NCBI RefSeq assembly: GCF_002858865.1
Contig: NZ_PJRR01000016.1
Location: 219,477 to 283,476, forward strand
Source: Caulobacter vibrioides
GTDB lineage: Bacteria; Pseudomonadota; Alphaproteobacteria; Caulobacterales; Caulobacteraceae
Direction of reading: 5' to 3'
DNA: 64,000 nucleotides
Part shown: positions 30,393 through 40,542 of the stretch, piece by piece
How positions within the stretch are numbered: position 1 is the stretch's first letter
How the letters are laid out: each line of letters begins with the position of its first letter
The notes under the pieces: model-generated
Databases searched by the model: none
What the model was told of the DNA's origin: nothing
What the model saw: the letters and a program-made list of their open reading frames with translations, nothing else
Position numbers and translations under genes: made by a program

Positions 30393-32486
30393 GTGTCCGC
30401 CAACCAGCCGAGGGGCTTGCCAGCCCCCCCTGATCCTCCGGCCTTCCTGGCGAGAATGGGGGATGCAGGGCTGGCCATCGCTGCGCATGACTGGTCCGAA
30501 ACCCCGATGGGATTTCCCCAAGCGTGGCCGCCGGCGCTGAAGGTTGCGGCCGGCATGATGCTGGCCTCGCCCATCCCATCGTTCCTGGCTTGGGGTGACG
30601 AGGCGTTGCTGTTGCACAACGACGCCGCCCGCGCCCTGCTGGTCGCCCGGGGTCTGGGCGCACGTTTCGACGATGTCTTCCCCATTCCCGCCGGCCTTCC
30701 GCTGCTGCGGCGCGCGCGCGCGGGCGAGAGCGTTGTCCAGGAATGTGTCGGTTTCACGCGCGACAACGGCGAGGCGGCCTGGTGTAACCTGATGTTCTCG
30801 CCGGTTTGCGGTGATGAGGGGCAGGTGCTGGGCGTCCTGGTCCTGTGCAACGATATCACCGCAAGGGTTCGGCAGGAGCGGGCCCACCGCGCCGACGAGC
30901 GTCGCTATCAGGCGCTCTTTGAGTCGATGGACGAGGGCTTCTGTGTCATCGAGTTCTTCGACGGGCCGCACGGGCCAGACAGCGACTACGTCCACATCAT
31001 GGCCAATGCCGCCTACGAGCGGCACGCCGGCATTTTCAACGTCGTGGGTCAGACGCTTCGGGAGGTAGTGCCTAAGGAGGCCGACGCATGGGTCGCCCGC
31101 TATGGCGCAGTGCTGCGGACTGGAGAACCCATCCGCTTCGAGCAAGAGCTGGTGGCGACGGGCCGTCACCTGGAACTGTCGTCCTTTCGGATCGAGCCGC
31201 CCGAGTTGAAGCAGGTGGCGGTGCTGTTCCAGGACGTCACCGCCCGCAAGCGCGCCGAGGCGGATCTGCGCGGTCTCAACGAGACGCTCGAGAGCCGCAT
31301 CGCCCAAGCCCTGGCCGAGCGTGAGCGCACGGAGGAGGCGCTGCGGCAGGCGCAGAAGATGGAGGCGGTAGGCCAGCTCACGGGTGGTCTCGCGCACGAT
31401 TTCAACAATCTGTTGGCCGGCATTTCGGGGTCGTTCGAGATGATCGGCGCGCGCCTAGCGCAGGGGCGCGCCGGGGAGGTTGAGCGCTATCTGACGGCCG
31501 GCCAGGGCGCAGCGCGCCGGGCGGCGGCCCTGACCCATCGCCTCCTGGCCTTTTCGCGGCGCCAGACGCTCGCGCCACGCCCGATGGTCGTCAACAGGCT
31601 GTTGCCGGACTTCGTCGAGCTGGTCCGACGGACGGTTGGACCGTCGATCAAGGTTGAGAACGTCGCGGCGACGGGGCTTTGGCCCACCCTCGTGGACGCC
31701 AACCAGTTGGAGAACGCCCTCCTCAATCTCTGCATCAACGCCCGCGACGCGATGCCGGACGGGGGGAAGATCATGATCGAGACCAGCAACCGGTGGCTCG
31801 ACGGGCCGGCCGCGCGCGAACACGGGCTGGATCCCGGGCAGTATGTGTCGGTGAGTGTCAGCGACACCGGTACGGGCATCGACAAGGCGACGCTTGAGCG
31901 CGTCTTCGATCCTTTCTTCACCACCAAGCCGATCGGTCAGGGGACCGGTCTGGGATTGTCGATGGTGTACGGCTTTGCCCGGCAGTCGAACGGCCATGTT
32001 CGGATCTATTCCGAGGTCGGCCACGGTACGACGGTTTGCCTCTATCTTCCCCGTCATCTGGGCGAGGAGGAGGTTGAGACCAGTACGACAGCGCCGTACG
32101 CGCCGCACGTCCAGGCCGACAAGACGGTTCTGGTTGTCGACGACGAGCCTACGGTGCGGATGCTGGTCGTCGACACCTTGTCAGAGCTTGGATACGCCTG
32201 TCTGGAGGCGCCTGATGGCGCGGCGGGTCTGAGAATCCTGCAGTCTGGTCGTCAGGTCGACCTGCTGATTACGGATGTTGGTCTCCCGGGCGGCCTGAAC
32301 GGCCGTCAGGTCGCCGATGGCGCGCGCGCCCTCCTGCCGCGCCTCAAGGTGTTGTTCATCACCGGTTACGCCGAGAACGCCGTCCTGAACCACGGGCATA
32401 TCGAGTACGGCATGGAGGTGCTGACCAAGCCCTTTGCGGTCAGCGACCTGACCGGGCGGGTCGACCGGATGCTGGGGGAGGCGTAA
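30393..32486 (+). CDS. Soluble hybrid sensor histidine kinase with two PAS-like domains and a receiver
   Basis: About 697 residues from the GTG at 30393; an ATG at 30456 is an alternative and neither has a clear ribosome site. No membrane segments. PAS/PAC-like sensor 1 is about 45-160 and PAS sensor 2 about 170-287 (RRYQALFESMDEGFCVIEFF; FQDVTARKRAEADL). The HisKA helix has phospho-His335 in GGLAHDFNNLLAGIS. The HATPase contains N449 in CINARDAMPDGG, DTGTGID and GTGLGLSMVYGFARQ. The C-terminal receiver has phospho-Asp628 in LLITDVGLPGG and Lys679 in LTKPF. Kinases of this layout are common in Caulobacter; the signal is unknown. folP starts 11 nt after the stop. Confidence 0.9.
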   Translation: MSANQPRGLPAPPDPPAFLARMGDAGLAIAAHDWSETPMGFPQAWPPALKVAAGMMLASPIPSFLAWGDEALLLHNDAARALLVARGLGARFDDVFPIPAGLPLLRRARAGESVVQECVGFTRDNGEAAWCNLMFSPVCGDEGQVLGVLVLCNDITARVRQERAHRADERRYQALFESMDEGFCVIEFFDGPHGPDSDYVHIMANAAYERHAGIFNVVGQTLREVVPKEADAWVARYGAVLRTGEPIRFEQELVATGRHLELSSFRIEPPELKQVAVLFQDVTARKRAEADLRGLNETLESRIAQALAERERTEEALRQAQKMEAVGQLTGGLAHDFNNLLAGISGSFEMIGARLAQGRAGEVERYLTAGQGAARRAAALTHRLLAFSRRQTLAPRPMVVNRLLPDFVELVRRTVGPSIKVENVAATGLWPTLVDANQLENALLNLCINARDAMPDGGKIMIETSNRWLDGPAAREHGLDPGQYVSVSVSDTGTGIDKATLERVFDPFFTTKPIGQGTGLGLSMVYGFARQSNGHVRIYSEVGHGTTVCLYLPRHLGEEEVETSTTAPYAPHVQADKTVLVVDDEPTVRMLVVDTLSELGYACLEAPDGAAGLRILQSGRQVDLLITDVGLPGGLNGRQVADGARALLPRLKVLFITGYAENAVLNHGHIEYGMEVLTKPFAVSDLTGRVDRMLGEA

Positions 32487-32496
32487 GGCTGGCGCC

Positions 32497-33321
32497 ATGA
32501 GCACCGCCTTCCGGCCCCGGGTGATGGGGATCGTCAACGTCACGCCCGACAGCTTCTCTGACGGGGGCAAGTTTCTCGCGGCGCAGGATGGTGTCGAGCA
32601 CGCGCGTCGCCTGATCGCCCAGGGCGCCGACATCCTGGACATCGGCGGCGAAAGCACGCGTCCCGGCGCGGCGCCCGTGTCCGAGTTTGACGAGATCTTG
32701 CGGGTTGTTCCCCTCATTGAAGCGGTGCGGCGCGCCAGCGATGTTCCGGTGTCCATCGATACGATGAAGCCGGCCGTCGCGCGGGCCGCCGTCAAGGCCG
32801 GGGCGACGATGTGGAACGACGTCACCGCCCTGCGGTTCTCGCCGGACGCCCCGGAAGTCGCCGCCGAACTGGGCTGCGAGGTGGTCCTGATGCACATGCT
32901 GGGCGAGCCCGGCACGATGCAGGACGCGCCGCGCTATGACGACGTCGTGGCCGAGGTCGAGGCCTTCCTGCTGGCGCGGGCGTTTACGGCCATGGCCGCC
33001 GGGGTGGCCAAGGACAAGATCTGGCTCGACCCGGGCATCGGCTTTGGCAAGACGCTGGCGCATAATCTCGCGCTGATCGCCGCCCTGCCGCGGTTCGTCG
33101 CTCTGGGCTATCCGATCCTGTTGGGCGCCAGCCGCAAGCGGTTCATCGCCGGGATCGACTCTTCGGCCCATGAAGCCTCCGACCGTCTTGGCGGCTCGAT
33201 CGCCGCGCATCTCGCCGGCGCCGAGGCGGGCGTGGCGGCCGTGCGGGTCCACGATGTGCGCGAAACCGTCCAGGCGCTGGATGTGCTGCGGGCTATTCGT
33301 GGCGCCGGGTCGCCCCCTTAA
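32497..33321 (+). CDS. folP: Dihydropteroate synthase
   Basis: 274 residues. MGIVNVTPDSFSDGG (signature 1, pterin pocket), DILDIGGESTRPGA (signature 2), SIDTMKPAVARAAVKAGATMWNDV, DPGIGFGKT and the C-terminal LGASRKRFIAG, whose Ser/Arg bind pterin and pABA. It joins 6-hydroxymethyl-dihydropterin pyrophosphate with p-aminobenzoate in folate synthesis and is the sulfonamide target. No glmM follows, unlike many genomes. thiD begins 52 nt later on the same strand. Confidence 0.95.
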   Translation: MSTAFRPRVMGIVNVTPDSFSDGGKFLAAQDGVEHARRLIAQGADILDIGGESTRPGAAPVSEFDEILRVVPLIEAVRRASDVPVSIDTMKPAVARAAVKAGATMWNDVTALRFSPDAPEVAAELGCEVVLMHMLGEPGTMQDAPRYDDVVAEVEAFLLARAFTAMAAGVAKDKIWLDPGIGFGKTLAHNLALIAALPRFVALGYPILLGASRKRFIAGIDSSAHEASDRLGGSIAAHLAGAEAGVAAVRVHDVRETVQALDVLRAIRGAGSPP

Positions 33322-33373
33322 GGCGCATCCAAGCGCCCTTTGTGCGCGTCCGATTCCCGCCTAAGAACGCTGC

Positions 33374-34177
33374 ATGTCCCAAGCTCACAAAGGTCGCGTT
33401 CTCGTCATCGCCGGCTCTGATTCCGGTGGTGGCGCGGGGATCCAGGCCGACATCAAGACGATCACCGCGCTCGGCGGCTATGCGGCCACCGCGATCACCG
33501 CCGTCACGGTGCAGAACACCTTGGGCGTCACAGGCGTCCACCCGATCCCGCTGGACGTGATCGCCGCGCAGGCCAGGGCCGTGCTGGACGATATCGGGGC
33601 GGATGCGATCAAGACGGGCATGCTGGGCGATGCAGCGGTCGTCGAGATCGTCGCCCAGGCGTTGGACCACGCCGGCGGCGTTCCGGCCGTGGTGGATCCT
33701 GTCATGGTCGCCAAGGGAGGCGCTCCCCTGCTGGCGGAAGCGGCGATCGGCGCCGTGAAGAGCCTGATGATCCCGCGCGCGTTCCTGCTCACGCCCAATG
33801 CGCCCGAAGCTGCGGCGCTGACAGGCCTTGTCGTTGAGACCACCGAGGATCTGCGTCGCGCGGGCGAGGCTTTGCTCGCCCTCGGCGCCCGAGCGGTGTT
33901 GATGAAGGGCGGTCATGTGGCCGGCGAGCGCGTGGTTGACGTGCTGATGACGCCAGCAGGCGAGACCACCTTCGAAGGCGAGCGGATCGACACGCGCCAT
34001 ACGCATGGCACGGGCTGCACGCTCGCCTCGGCCTGCGCCGCCGGCTTGGCCAAGGGCCTGAAGCTCGAAGAAGCCGTCGCTCAGGCCTGGAACTATGTGC
34101 ACGAGGCCATGCTGCGCGCGCCCGGCTTCGGCGCCGGCCACGGGCCTCTGGATCACGGCTGGACCCTGCGGACATGA
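33374..34177 (+). CDS. thiD: Hydroxymethylpyrimidine/phosphomethylpyrimidine kinase
   Basis: 267 residues, ribokinase-like fold. The N-terminal IAGSDSGGGAGIQADIKTI (12-30) is the HMP-binding signature. Then come GADAIKTGMLGD, VVDPVMVAKGG, LTPNAPEAAALTG and the ATP/anion-hole motif DTRHTHGTGCTLASACAAGLA. It phosphorylates HMP and HMP-P for thiamine synthesis. Its stop overlaps the next gene by four bases, so that unrelated nucleotidyltransferase gene is translationally coupled to it. Confidence 0.94.
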   Translation: MSQAHKGRVLVIAGSDSGGGAGIQADIKTITALGGYAATAITAVTVQNTLGVTGVHPIPLDVIAAQARAVLDDIGADAIKTGMLGDAAVVEIVAQALDHAGGVPAVVDPVMVAKGGAPLLAEAAIGAVKSLMIPRAFLLTPNAPEAAALTGLVVETTEDLRRAGEALLALGARAVLMKGGHVAGERVVDVLMTPAGETTFEGERIDTRHTHGTGCTLASACAAGLAKGLKLEEAVAQAWNYVHEAMLRAPGFGAGHGPLDHGWTLRT

Positions 34178-34758
34178 CCTCAAGTCTCGAAGAGCGCTTC
34201 GTCGAGATCCTACGCGGCGTCCCCACGACGATGCATGTCCTGAAGACGGTCCGTGAGCTGGACCTGCCGGACTGGATGATCTTCTCGGGCGCGGTTTACC
34301 AGCCGGTCTGGAATCACCTGACGGGCCGGGCGCCGGACTACGGCATCAAGGACTACGACGTCGCCTATCACGACGACAGCGACACCTCCTATGAGGCCGA
34401 GGACGTGGTGATCAAGCGCGTCGCCGCAGCGTTCGAGCCGCCCCTGCGCGATCTCGTCGAGGTGCGTAACCAGGCCCGCGTGCATCTGTGGTTCGAAAAG
34501 AAGTTCGGCGCCGACGAGCCCTATCCGCCGTTGGAGGACAGCGCCGCAGCCTTGAAGCGCTTTGTCGCGACGGCCTTCTGCGTGGGTGTGCGTCTCCAGG
34601 CCGATGACAGCCTCCAGGTCTGGGCGCCATTCGGGTTGGAGGACCTGTTCGCCCTGCGCCTTCGTCCGAATCCCTTGCGCGTCAAAGGTGCGGGCGGTTG
34701 GGCGCGAACCACGGCGTCGGCCAAGGCGCGGTGGCCGGAAATCTCGATCGAACCCTGA
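34174..34758 (+). CDS. Nucleotidyltransferase-family protein (DUF925 / NTP_transf_6)
   Basis: 194 residues. The N-terminal half matches the DUF925 nucleotidyltransferase family: DLPDWMIFSGAVYQPVWNHLTGR and then IKDYDVAYHDDSDTSYEAEDVVIKR, where the DxD of KDYDVAY would bind metal and nucleotide. Further along are VEVRNQARVHLWFEKKFG and FGLEDLFALRLRPNP, both typical. The substrate is not known for this family. The ATG lies within the thiD stop, suggesting co-expression with thiamine synthesis, but similar coupling is common in compact operons. Confidence 0.8.
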   Translation: MTSSLEERFVEILRGVPTTMHVLKTVRELDLPDWMIFSGAVYQPVWNHLTGRAPDYGIKDYDVAYHDDSDTSYEAEDVVIKRVAAAFEPPLRDLVEVRNQARVHLWFEKKFGADEPYPPLEDSAAALKRFVATAFCVGVRLQADDSLQVWAPFGLEDLFALRLRPNPLRVKGAGGWARTTASAKARWPEISIEP

Positions 34759-34849
34759 GCCCGGATGGTCGCTGGGGCGATAAAGGCTTTGCGGGCCGTC
34801 TCCGCGGCGCATAACAGGGGCCTTCATCCGATTTCGCCAGAGGCTCGCC

Positions 34850-35677
34850 ATGCGCCAGTGGACCATCGACGCGTTCGCCACCGGTCCCTTCCGGGGTAAT
34901 CCGGCCTGTGTGCTGGAGCCGTTTGACGTCTGGCCGACTGACGCCTGGATGCAGGCCCTGGCGGCCGAGAACAACCAGGCCGAAACCGCCTATCTGCTGA
35001 AGACCGCCGATCCTGACCGCTTTGGACTGCGCTGGTTCACCCCGACGCTGGAGGCGCCGCTGTGCGGCCACGCCACGCTCGCCGCCGCCCATGTGTTGTT
35101 CGAAGAGCTCGGCGTCGATGTCGCCATGCTGAGCTTCGAAACGCTTTCTGGCGTGCTCACCGTCCGCCGCGCGGACGACCAGTTGGAGATGGATTTTCCC
35201 GCCGATCCGCCGCGCCGGACCGAGGTCCCCGAGGGACTGGCCGAGGCGCTCGGCGTGCGGCCACGCGAGGTCTGGGCGGGGGCCTATCTGGTCGCGGTCG
35301 TCGACGACGAGACGACTGTCCGTCAGCTGAGGCCGGACCTTGGCGCCTTGAAGGTGATCGGCGGCGAGGCGACGGGCGGAGCAGGGCAGACCGTGGTCGT
35401 CGCCCAGGCCGACGCCGGCGCCGACTACGCTGTGGTCAGCCGGTTCTTCGCGCCCGGTTTCGGCATCCCGGAGGATCCGGCGACCGGCTCGGCCCACTGC
35501 ATCCTGATGCCGCTGTTTGGCGACAAGCTCGGCGCGGGCCGGCTCAAGTTCCATCAGGCCTATCCGGGGCGCGGCGGTGACCTGGAATGCGAAAACCGCG
35601 GCGCGCGCGTTCTGTTGCGCGGCCGCGGCTTTACGGTGATGGAGAGCCAGCTCCGGCTGGAACCGGCTCGCAACTAG
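34850..35677 (+). CDS. PhzF-family isomerase-like protein
   Basis: 275 residues with the diaminopimelate-epimerase-like double fold of PhzF/YddE proteins. Glu45 in NNQAETAYL matches the catalytic Glu of PhzF. Other signatures are [23 protein letters not shown] and the second-lobe [28 protein letters not shown]. The substrate is unknown; members range from phenazine synthesis to housekeeping isomerases, and no phenazine genes are near. It converges on a small exported protein gene only 6 nt beyond its stop. Confidence 0.88.
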   Translation: MRQWTIDAFATGPFRGNPACVLEPFDVWPTDAWMQALAAENNQAETAYLLKTADPDRFGLRWFTPTLEAPLCGHATLAAAHVLFEELGVDVAMLSFETLSGVLTVRRADDQLEMDFPADPPRRTEVPEGLAEALGVRPREVWAGAYLVAVVDDETTVRQLRPDLGALKVIGGEATGGAGQTVVVAQADAGADYAVVSRFFAPGFGIPEDPATGSAHCILMPLFGDKLGAGRLKFHQAYPGRGGDLECENRGARVLLRGRGFTVMESQLRLEPARN

Positions 35678-35683
35678 GCGGGA

Positions 35684-36049
35684 CTACCAGCGGCGGTCGC
35701 CCCGATAGTCGCGGTCATGGCCATAGCCATAACCATAGCCGTAGTCGCGGTCATGGCGCTCGTAGCGGATCTGGGCGCTGATGCGGTCGAAGCGACGATC
35801 AAGGTCAGCGCGCTCCCAACGGCTCAGGCCGTCGCGACGATAGCGGTGCTCCAAGCGGGCGGCCTCGCGCAACTCGGCGCGCAGGCGATAGGCCTCATGG
35901 CGAGTGAGCGTGCCGTTGTACAGGCCCCGGTCGATACGGCGCTCCAGCCTGTCTTGGCGCTCATTGATCGACTGGGCCGAGGCCGCAGCAGGAACGGTGG
36001 CGGCGGCCAGGGCCGAGACCGCAACGATCGGGATCAGGATCTTCTTCAT
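35684..36049 (-). CDS. Small exported Arg/Tyr-rich protein
   Basis: 121 residues with AGAGGAA 8 nt before the ATG. The signal peptide (1-26, cleaved after ASAQ) is followed by a basic helical stretch (INERQDRLERRIDRGLYNGTLTRHEAYRLRAELRE) and a repetitive tail of alternating Tyr-Gly and His-Asp-Arg units (YGYGYGYGHDRDYRGDRRW). The helical part resembles small periplasmic proteins common in Caulobacterales and sphingomonads. No enzymatic motif; possibly cell-envelope or metal/acid-stress related, which is a guess. Confidence 0.75.
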   Translation of the reverse strand: MKKILIPIVAVSALAAATVPAAASAQSINERQDRLERRIDRGLYNGTLTRHEAYRLRAELREAARLEHRYRRDGLSRWERADLDRRFDRISAQIRYERHDRDYGYGYGYGHDRDYRGDRRW

Positions 36050-36186
36050 CGGTTCGGTTCCTCTTTGAATGTCTCCGTCGCTGCGGGGGTAAGCGACGTT
36101 GAGCCAAGAGAAACACGGCGAGCCTGAAGCGGTTCTGAGCCGCTCGTTATCCTGCGTTCATGTTGGATAGCGGTCTATCGTCAGCC

Positions 36187-38070
<1,884 letters not shown>

Positions 38071-38191
38071 CGCACCCAGCACTTCACTCTTGGCGAGAGT
38101 ATGCCTGAATGTTCCTAACGCTTCGCTTCCATCCGAAAGGAGAGTTGCGCGACAAAACAACGCTAACGCACATTTTTGCGTTGCCTTCGCT

Positions 38192-38206
38192 TTAACATTT
38201 CGTTTA
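38192..38206 (+). promoter_or_regulatory. CtrA-like half-matching box 1
   Basis: TTAA, 7 nt, TTTA: one mismatch to the CtrA full site TTAA-N7-TTAA. It lies between the divergent hybrid kinase and the small protein gene. Confidence 0.4.
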
Positions 38207-38215
38207 CCTTTTTCA

Positions 38216-38230
38216 TTAGTGTTTCATTAA
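38216..38230 (+). promoter_or_regulatory. CtrA-like box 2
   Basis: TTAG, 7 nt, TTAA followed by C: one mismatch to the CtrA full site. It ends directly before the GGAGG ribosome site of the small protein gene at 38243, so binding would more likely repress that gene than activate it. Confidence 0.42.
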
Positions 38231-38242
38231 CTGGAGGCGGGC

Positions 38243-38572
38243 GTGGAAAAGGTTTTTGTTGCTCAACGCGTGGCGACCAAGTTGTTCGCGACGGAAGCGG
38301 CTGTTGACGCTGCGATGATCGAGGTTTCCGGCATGATGGCCGAGCTGATGCAGGCTCGTAAGGATCTGGGTCTTTCGGCCACGGTCGGCGACGCGGCTTG
38401 CTCGAAGGTCGCCGACGCGATCCAAGCCCTGGCGGCGGCCCGCAGCGCCCTCGTCGAGGCTCATAGCCAACTGGATGAAACGCGCCTGCGCGTTGGCATT
38501 CGCACCCGCATGGGTGGCCTGATCAAGGAAGAGCAGCTTCCGCCGCCGCAAGGCCTCCGTGAGGTTGTCTAA
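38243..38572 (+). CDS. Small alpha-helical protein of unknown function
   Basis: 109 residues from a GTG with GGAGG 7 nt upstream. It is almost entirely helical and soluble: KLFATEAAVDAAMIEVSGMMAELMQARKDLG, a short hinge, then CSKVADAIQALAAARSALVEAHSQLDETRLRVG and a basic/Pro tail. The helical pattern suggests a helical-bundle or coiled-coil protein. I do not recognise a named family. It diverges from a hybrid kinase; the two share an upstream region with CtrA-like boxes, which hints at cell-cycle timing. Confidence 0.7.
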   Translation: MEKVFVAQRVATKLFATEAAVDAAMIEVSGMMAELMQARKDLGLSATVGDAACSKVADAIQALAAARSALVEAHSQLDETRLRVGIRTRMGGLIKEEQLPPPQGLREVV

Positions 38573-38611
38573 GTTTTCGTGATCGCACATTGCGATAGTT
38601 TAACACTCTAG

Positions 38612-38633
38612 GCCTCTAATCTCGGTTAGAGGC
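38612..38633 (+). terminator. Hairpin after the small helical gene
   Basis: GCCTCTAA and TTAGAGGC form a perfect 8-bp stem with a TCTCGG loop, followed by TTAGTTCTT. It lies just before the next ATG at 38643, so it may end transcription or shape the 5' leader of that gene. Confidence 0.5.
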
Positions 38634-38642
38634 TTAGTTCTT

Positions 38643-39065
38643 ATGTTCGCCCACCTTCAAATCCTCGTACTGACCGGTTGGCTTCTCCTGGCTGTAGCTT
38701 TTTTCACCGCTCGGCGGTGGGGAGGCGAGGCCGAAAGGCGAGGGGCGCTCTTAGTCCTTCTCGTAACCATAGGGTTCACCCTGTCGGGCTTTATCCCAGA
38801 TACGAACACCGTGCGCGGGGTTTATCTGGCGCTCGATGGCGCGTTAGCCTTGGGGCTCTTGCTTCTCGCATTGCGCCATACGACCGCTTGGCTAGGTGTC
38901 GCAGTCCTATTGCAAGGTGTGCAGTTCAGCCTTCACGCCTACTACCTTGTCGCCAACAAGAGCTACGACAAGCTCTACGCCACCGTAAACAATCTAGTGA
39001 CGCTCGGCGTTCTCTGCTGTCTGCTGGTCGGCGTCATCCTGGCCGCTCGTCGCGCGGACAAATAA
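38643..39065 (+). CDS. Small integral membrane protein, unknown function
   Basis: 140 residues with four predicted transmembrane helices (about 5-23, 36-52, 60-80 and 112-134). A conserved-looking loop FIPDTNTVRGVYLALDG lies between helices 2 and 3, and YYLVANKSYDKLYATVNN between 3 and 4. It has no recognisable catalytic motif. It is preceded by a hairpin and followed by the serC leader, so it is probably a single-gene unit. Confidence 0.65.
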   Translation: MFAHLQILVLTGWLLLAVAFFTARRWGGEAERRGALLVLLVTIGFTLSGFIPDTNTVRGVYLALDGALALGLLLLALRHTTAWLGVAVLLQGVQFSLHAYYLVANKSYDKLYATVNNLVTLGVLCCLLVGVILAARRADK

Positions 39066-39130
39066 TTCCCTGCAGCGGGTGGTTTTCGCGCCTCCGCGAC
39101 AAATCTCTCCTTGCAATTCCCCTCCAGACG

Positions 39131-39200
39131 CGGTTTCTCGCCGGCGGGCCACGCCCCCCCAACGGGGCGCAGTCCATCTGTAAGGATGGGAGACATCGCT
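39131..39200 (+). promoter_or_regulatory. serC-motif RNA (structured leader upstream of serC)
   Basis: Two consecutive hairpins sit just before the serC start: CGCCCC/GGGGCG (39152-39157 with 39164-39169) and CCATC/GATGG (39174-39178 with 39185-39189). The second ends right next to the GGGAGA ribosome site. This matches my memory of the alphaproteobacterial serC motif, a conserved leader found upstream of serC. A cis-regulatory role at translation initiation is likely; the ligand, if any, is unknown to me. Confidence 0.7.
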
Positions 39201-40391
39201 ATGACCACGACCCTCGCCAAGCCGGCGATCCGCCCGGCTCGCCCCGAGTTCTCTTCCGGCCCCTGCGCCAAGCGCCCGGGCTGGACCCCCGAAAATCTCA
39301 GAAACGCCGTCCTGGGTCGCTCGCACCGCTCCAAGCTGGGCAAGGCGCGCCTGAAGGCAGCCATCGACCAGACGCGCGAAGTGCTGGAGGTTCCGGCCGA
39401 CTTCCTGATCGGCATCGTCGCCGGCTCGGACACCGGCGCCGTCGAAATGGCGATGTGGTCGATGCTAGGCGCGCGCCCGGTGCAGCTGATGGCCTTCGAG
39501 TCCTTCGGCAAGGACTGGGTCACGGACGTCACCAAGCAACTGAAGCTGCCCGACGTCGAGGTGCTGAGCGCCCCGTACGGCCAGCTGCCCGACACGTCCA
39601 AGGTCGATCCAGCCAAGGATCTGGTCTTCACCTGGAACGGCACGACCTCGGGCGTGCGCGTGCCCAACGCCGACTTCATCTCGGCTGACCGTGAAGGCAT
39701 CACCATCTGCGACGCCACCTCGGCGGCCTTCGCCCAGGATCTCGACTGGACCAAGCTCGATGTCGTGACCTTCTCCTGGCAGAAGGCGCTGGGCGGCGAA
39801 GGCGCGCACGGCGTGCTGATCCTGTCGCCGCGCGCTGTGGCCCGCCTGGAAAGCTACACGCCGGCCTGGCCGATGCCGAAGCTGTTCCGCATGACCAAGG
39901 CCAATAAGGATGGGGGCAACAAGGTCAGCCTCGACATTTTCGAGGGCGCGACGATCAACACCCCGTCGATGCTCTGCGTGGAAGACGCCCTGGACGCCCT
40001 GAAGTGGGCTTCGTCCATCGGCGGTCTGCAAGCCATGCAGGCCCGCGCCGACCAGAACCTGAAGGTGCTGGCTGACTGGGTCGCCAAGACCCCTTGGGTC
40101 GACTTCCTGGCCGCCACGCCGGAGATCCGCTCCAACACCTCGGTGTGCCTGAAGGTCGTCGATCCCGCGATCGCCGCCCTGCCGGAAGACGCCCAGGCCG
40201 ACTTCGCCAAGAAGCTGGCCAGCCTGCTCGAGAAGGAGGGCGCGGCCCTCGACATCGGCGGCTATCGCGACGCCCCGGCCGGCCTGCGCATCTGGTGCGG
40301 CGCCACGGTCGAGGCTTCGGACCTCGAGGCCCTGACGCCCTGGCTCGACTGGGCCTTCGCCACCGTCTCCGCCGAACTGGCCGCCGCTTAA
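39201..40391 (+). CDS. serC: Phosphoserine aminotransferase
   Basis: 396 residues from the ATG at 39201 with GGGAGA upstream, of the alphaproteobacterial/Methanosarcina-like subgroup ([14 protein letters not shown] start). The PLP-binding Lys195 is in [26 protein letters not shown] and [14 protein letters not shown] bind phosphate and cofactor. It converts 3-phosphohydroxypyruvate and glutamate to phosphoserine. serA follows, so the two first dedicated steps of serine synthesis are paired. A structured leader precedes it, and a palindromic repeat separates it from serA. Confidence 0.95.
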   Translation: MTTTLAKPAIRPARPEFSSGPCAKRPGWTPENLRNAVLGRSHRSKLGKARLKAAIDQTREVLEVPADFLIGIVAGSDTGAVEMAMWSMLGARPVQLMAFESFGKDWVTDVTKQLKLPDVEVLSAPYGQLPDTSKVDPAKDLVFTWNGTTSGVRVPNADFISADREGITICDATSAAFAQDLDWTKLDVVTFSWQKALGGEGAHGVLILSPRAVARLESYTPAWPMPKLFRMTKANKDGGNKVSLDIFEGATINTPSMLCVEDALDALKWASSIGGLQAMQARADQNLKVLADWVAKTPWVDFLAATPEIRSNTSVCLKVVDPAIAALPEDAQADFAKKLASLLEKEGAALDIGGYRDAPAGLRIWCGATVEASDLEALTPWLDWAFATVSAELAAA

Positions 40392-40403
40392 AGCCCTTTA
40401 CGG

Positions 40404-40510
40404 GCCCCCTCCGCGCTTCGCGCTCCTCCCCCAGAGGGGGAAGAAGGATCGCGTTTCCCCCTTCCCCCCCTATCGGGGGAGGGGGACCGCCGAACGGCGG
40501 TGGAGGGGGC
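40404..40510. repeat. GC-rich palindromic intergenic repeat between serC and serA
   Basis: The outer arms GCCCCCTCCG and GGAGGGGGC are complementary. Inside are CGCGCTTCGCG, CTCCCCCAGAGGGGGAAG, TTCCCCCCCTATCGGGGGAGG and CCGCCGAACGGCGG. It is built of several nested hairpins and belongs to the same broad family of CCCCCTCC/GGAGGGGG elements as those at 46820-46931 and 48387-48497. It could attenuate or process the serC-serA transcript. Confidence 0.75.
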
Positions 40511-40542
40511 TTCCCAACCTATTCTCCGCAAGGAAATCCCCA

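Noticed and set aside
40404..40510. Possible CRISPR-like or tandem repeat array
   Set aside because: It consists of nested inverted repeats with no regularly spaced direct repeats or spacers; no cas genes are present in the window.
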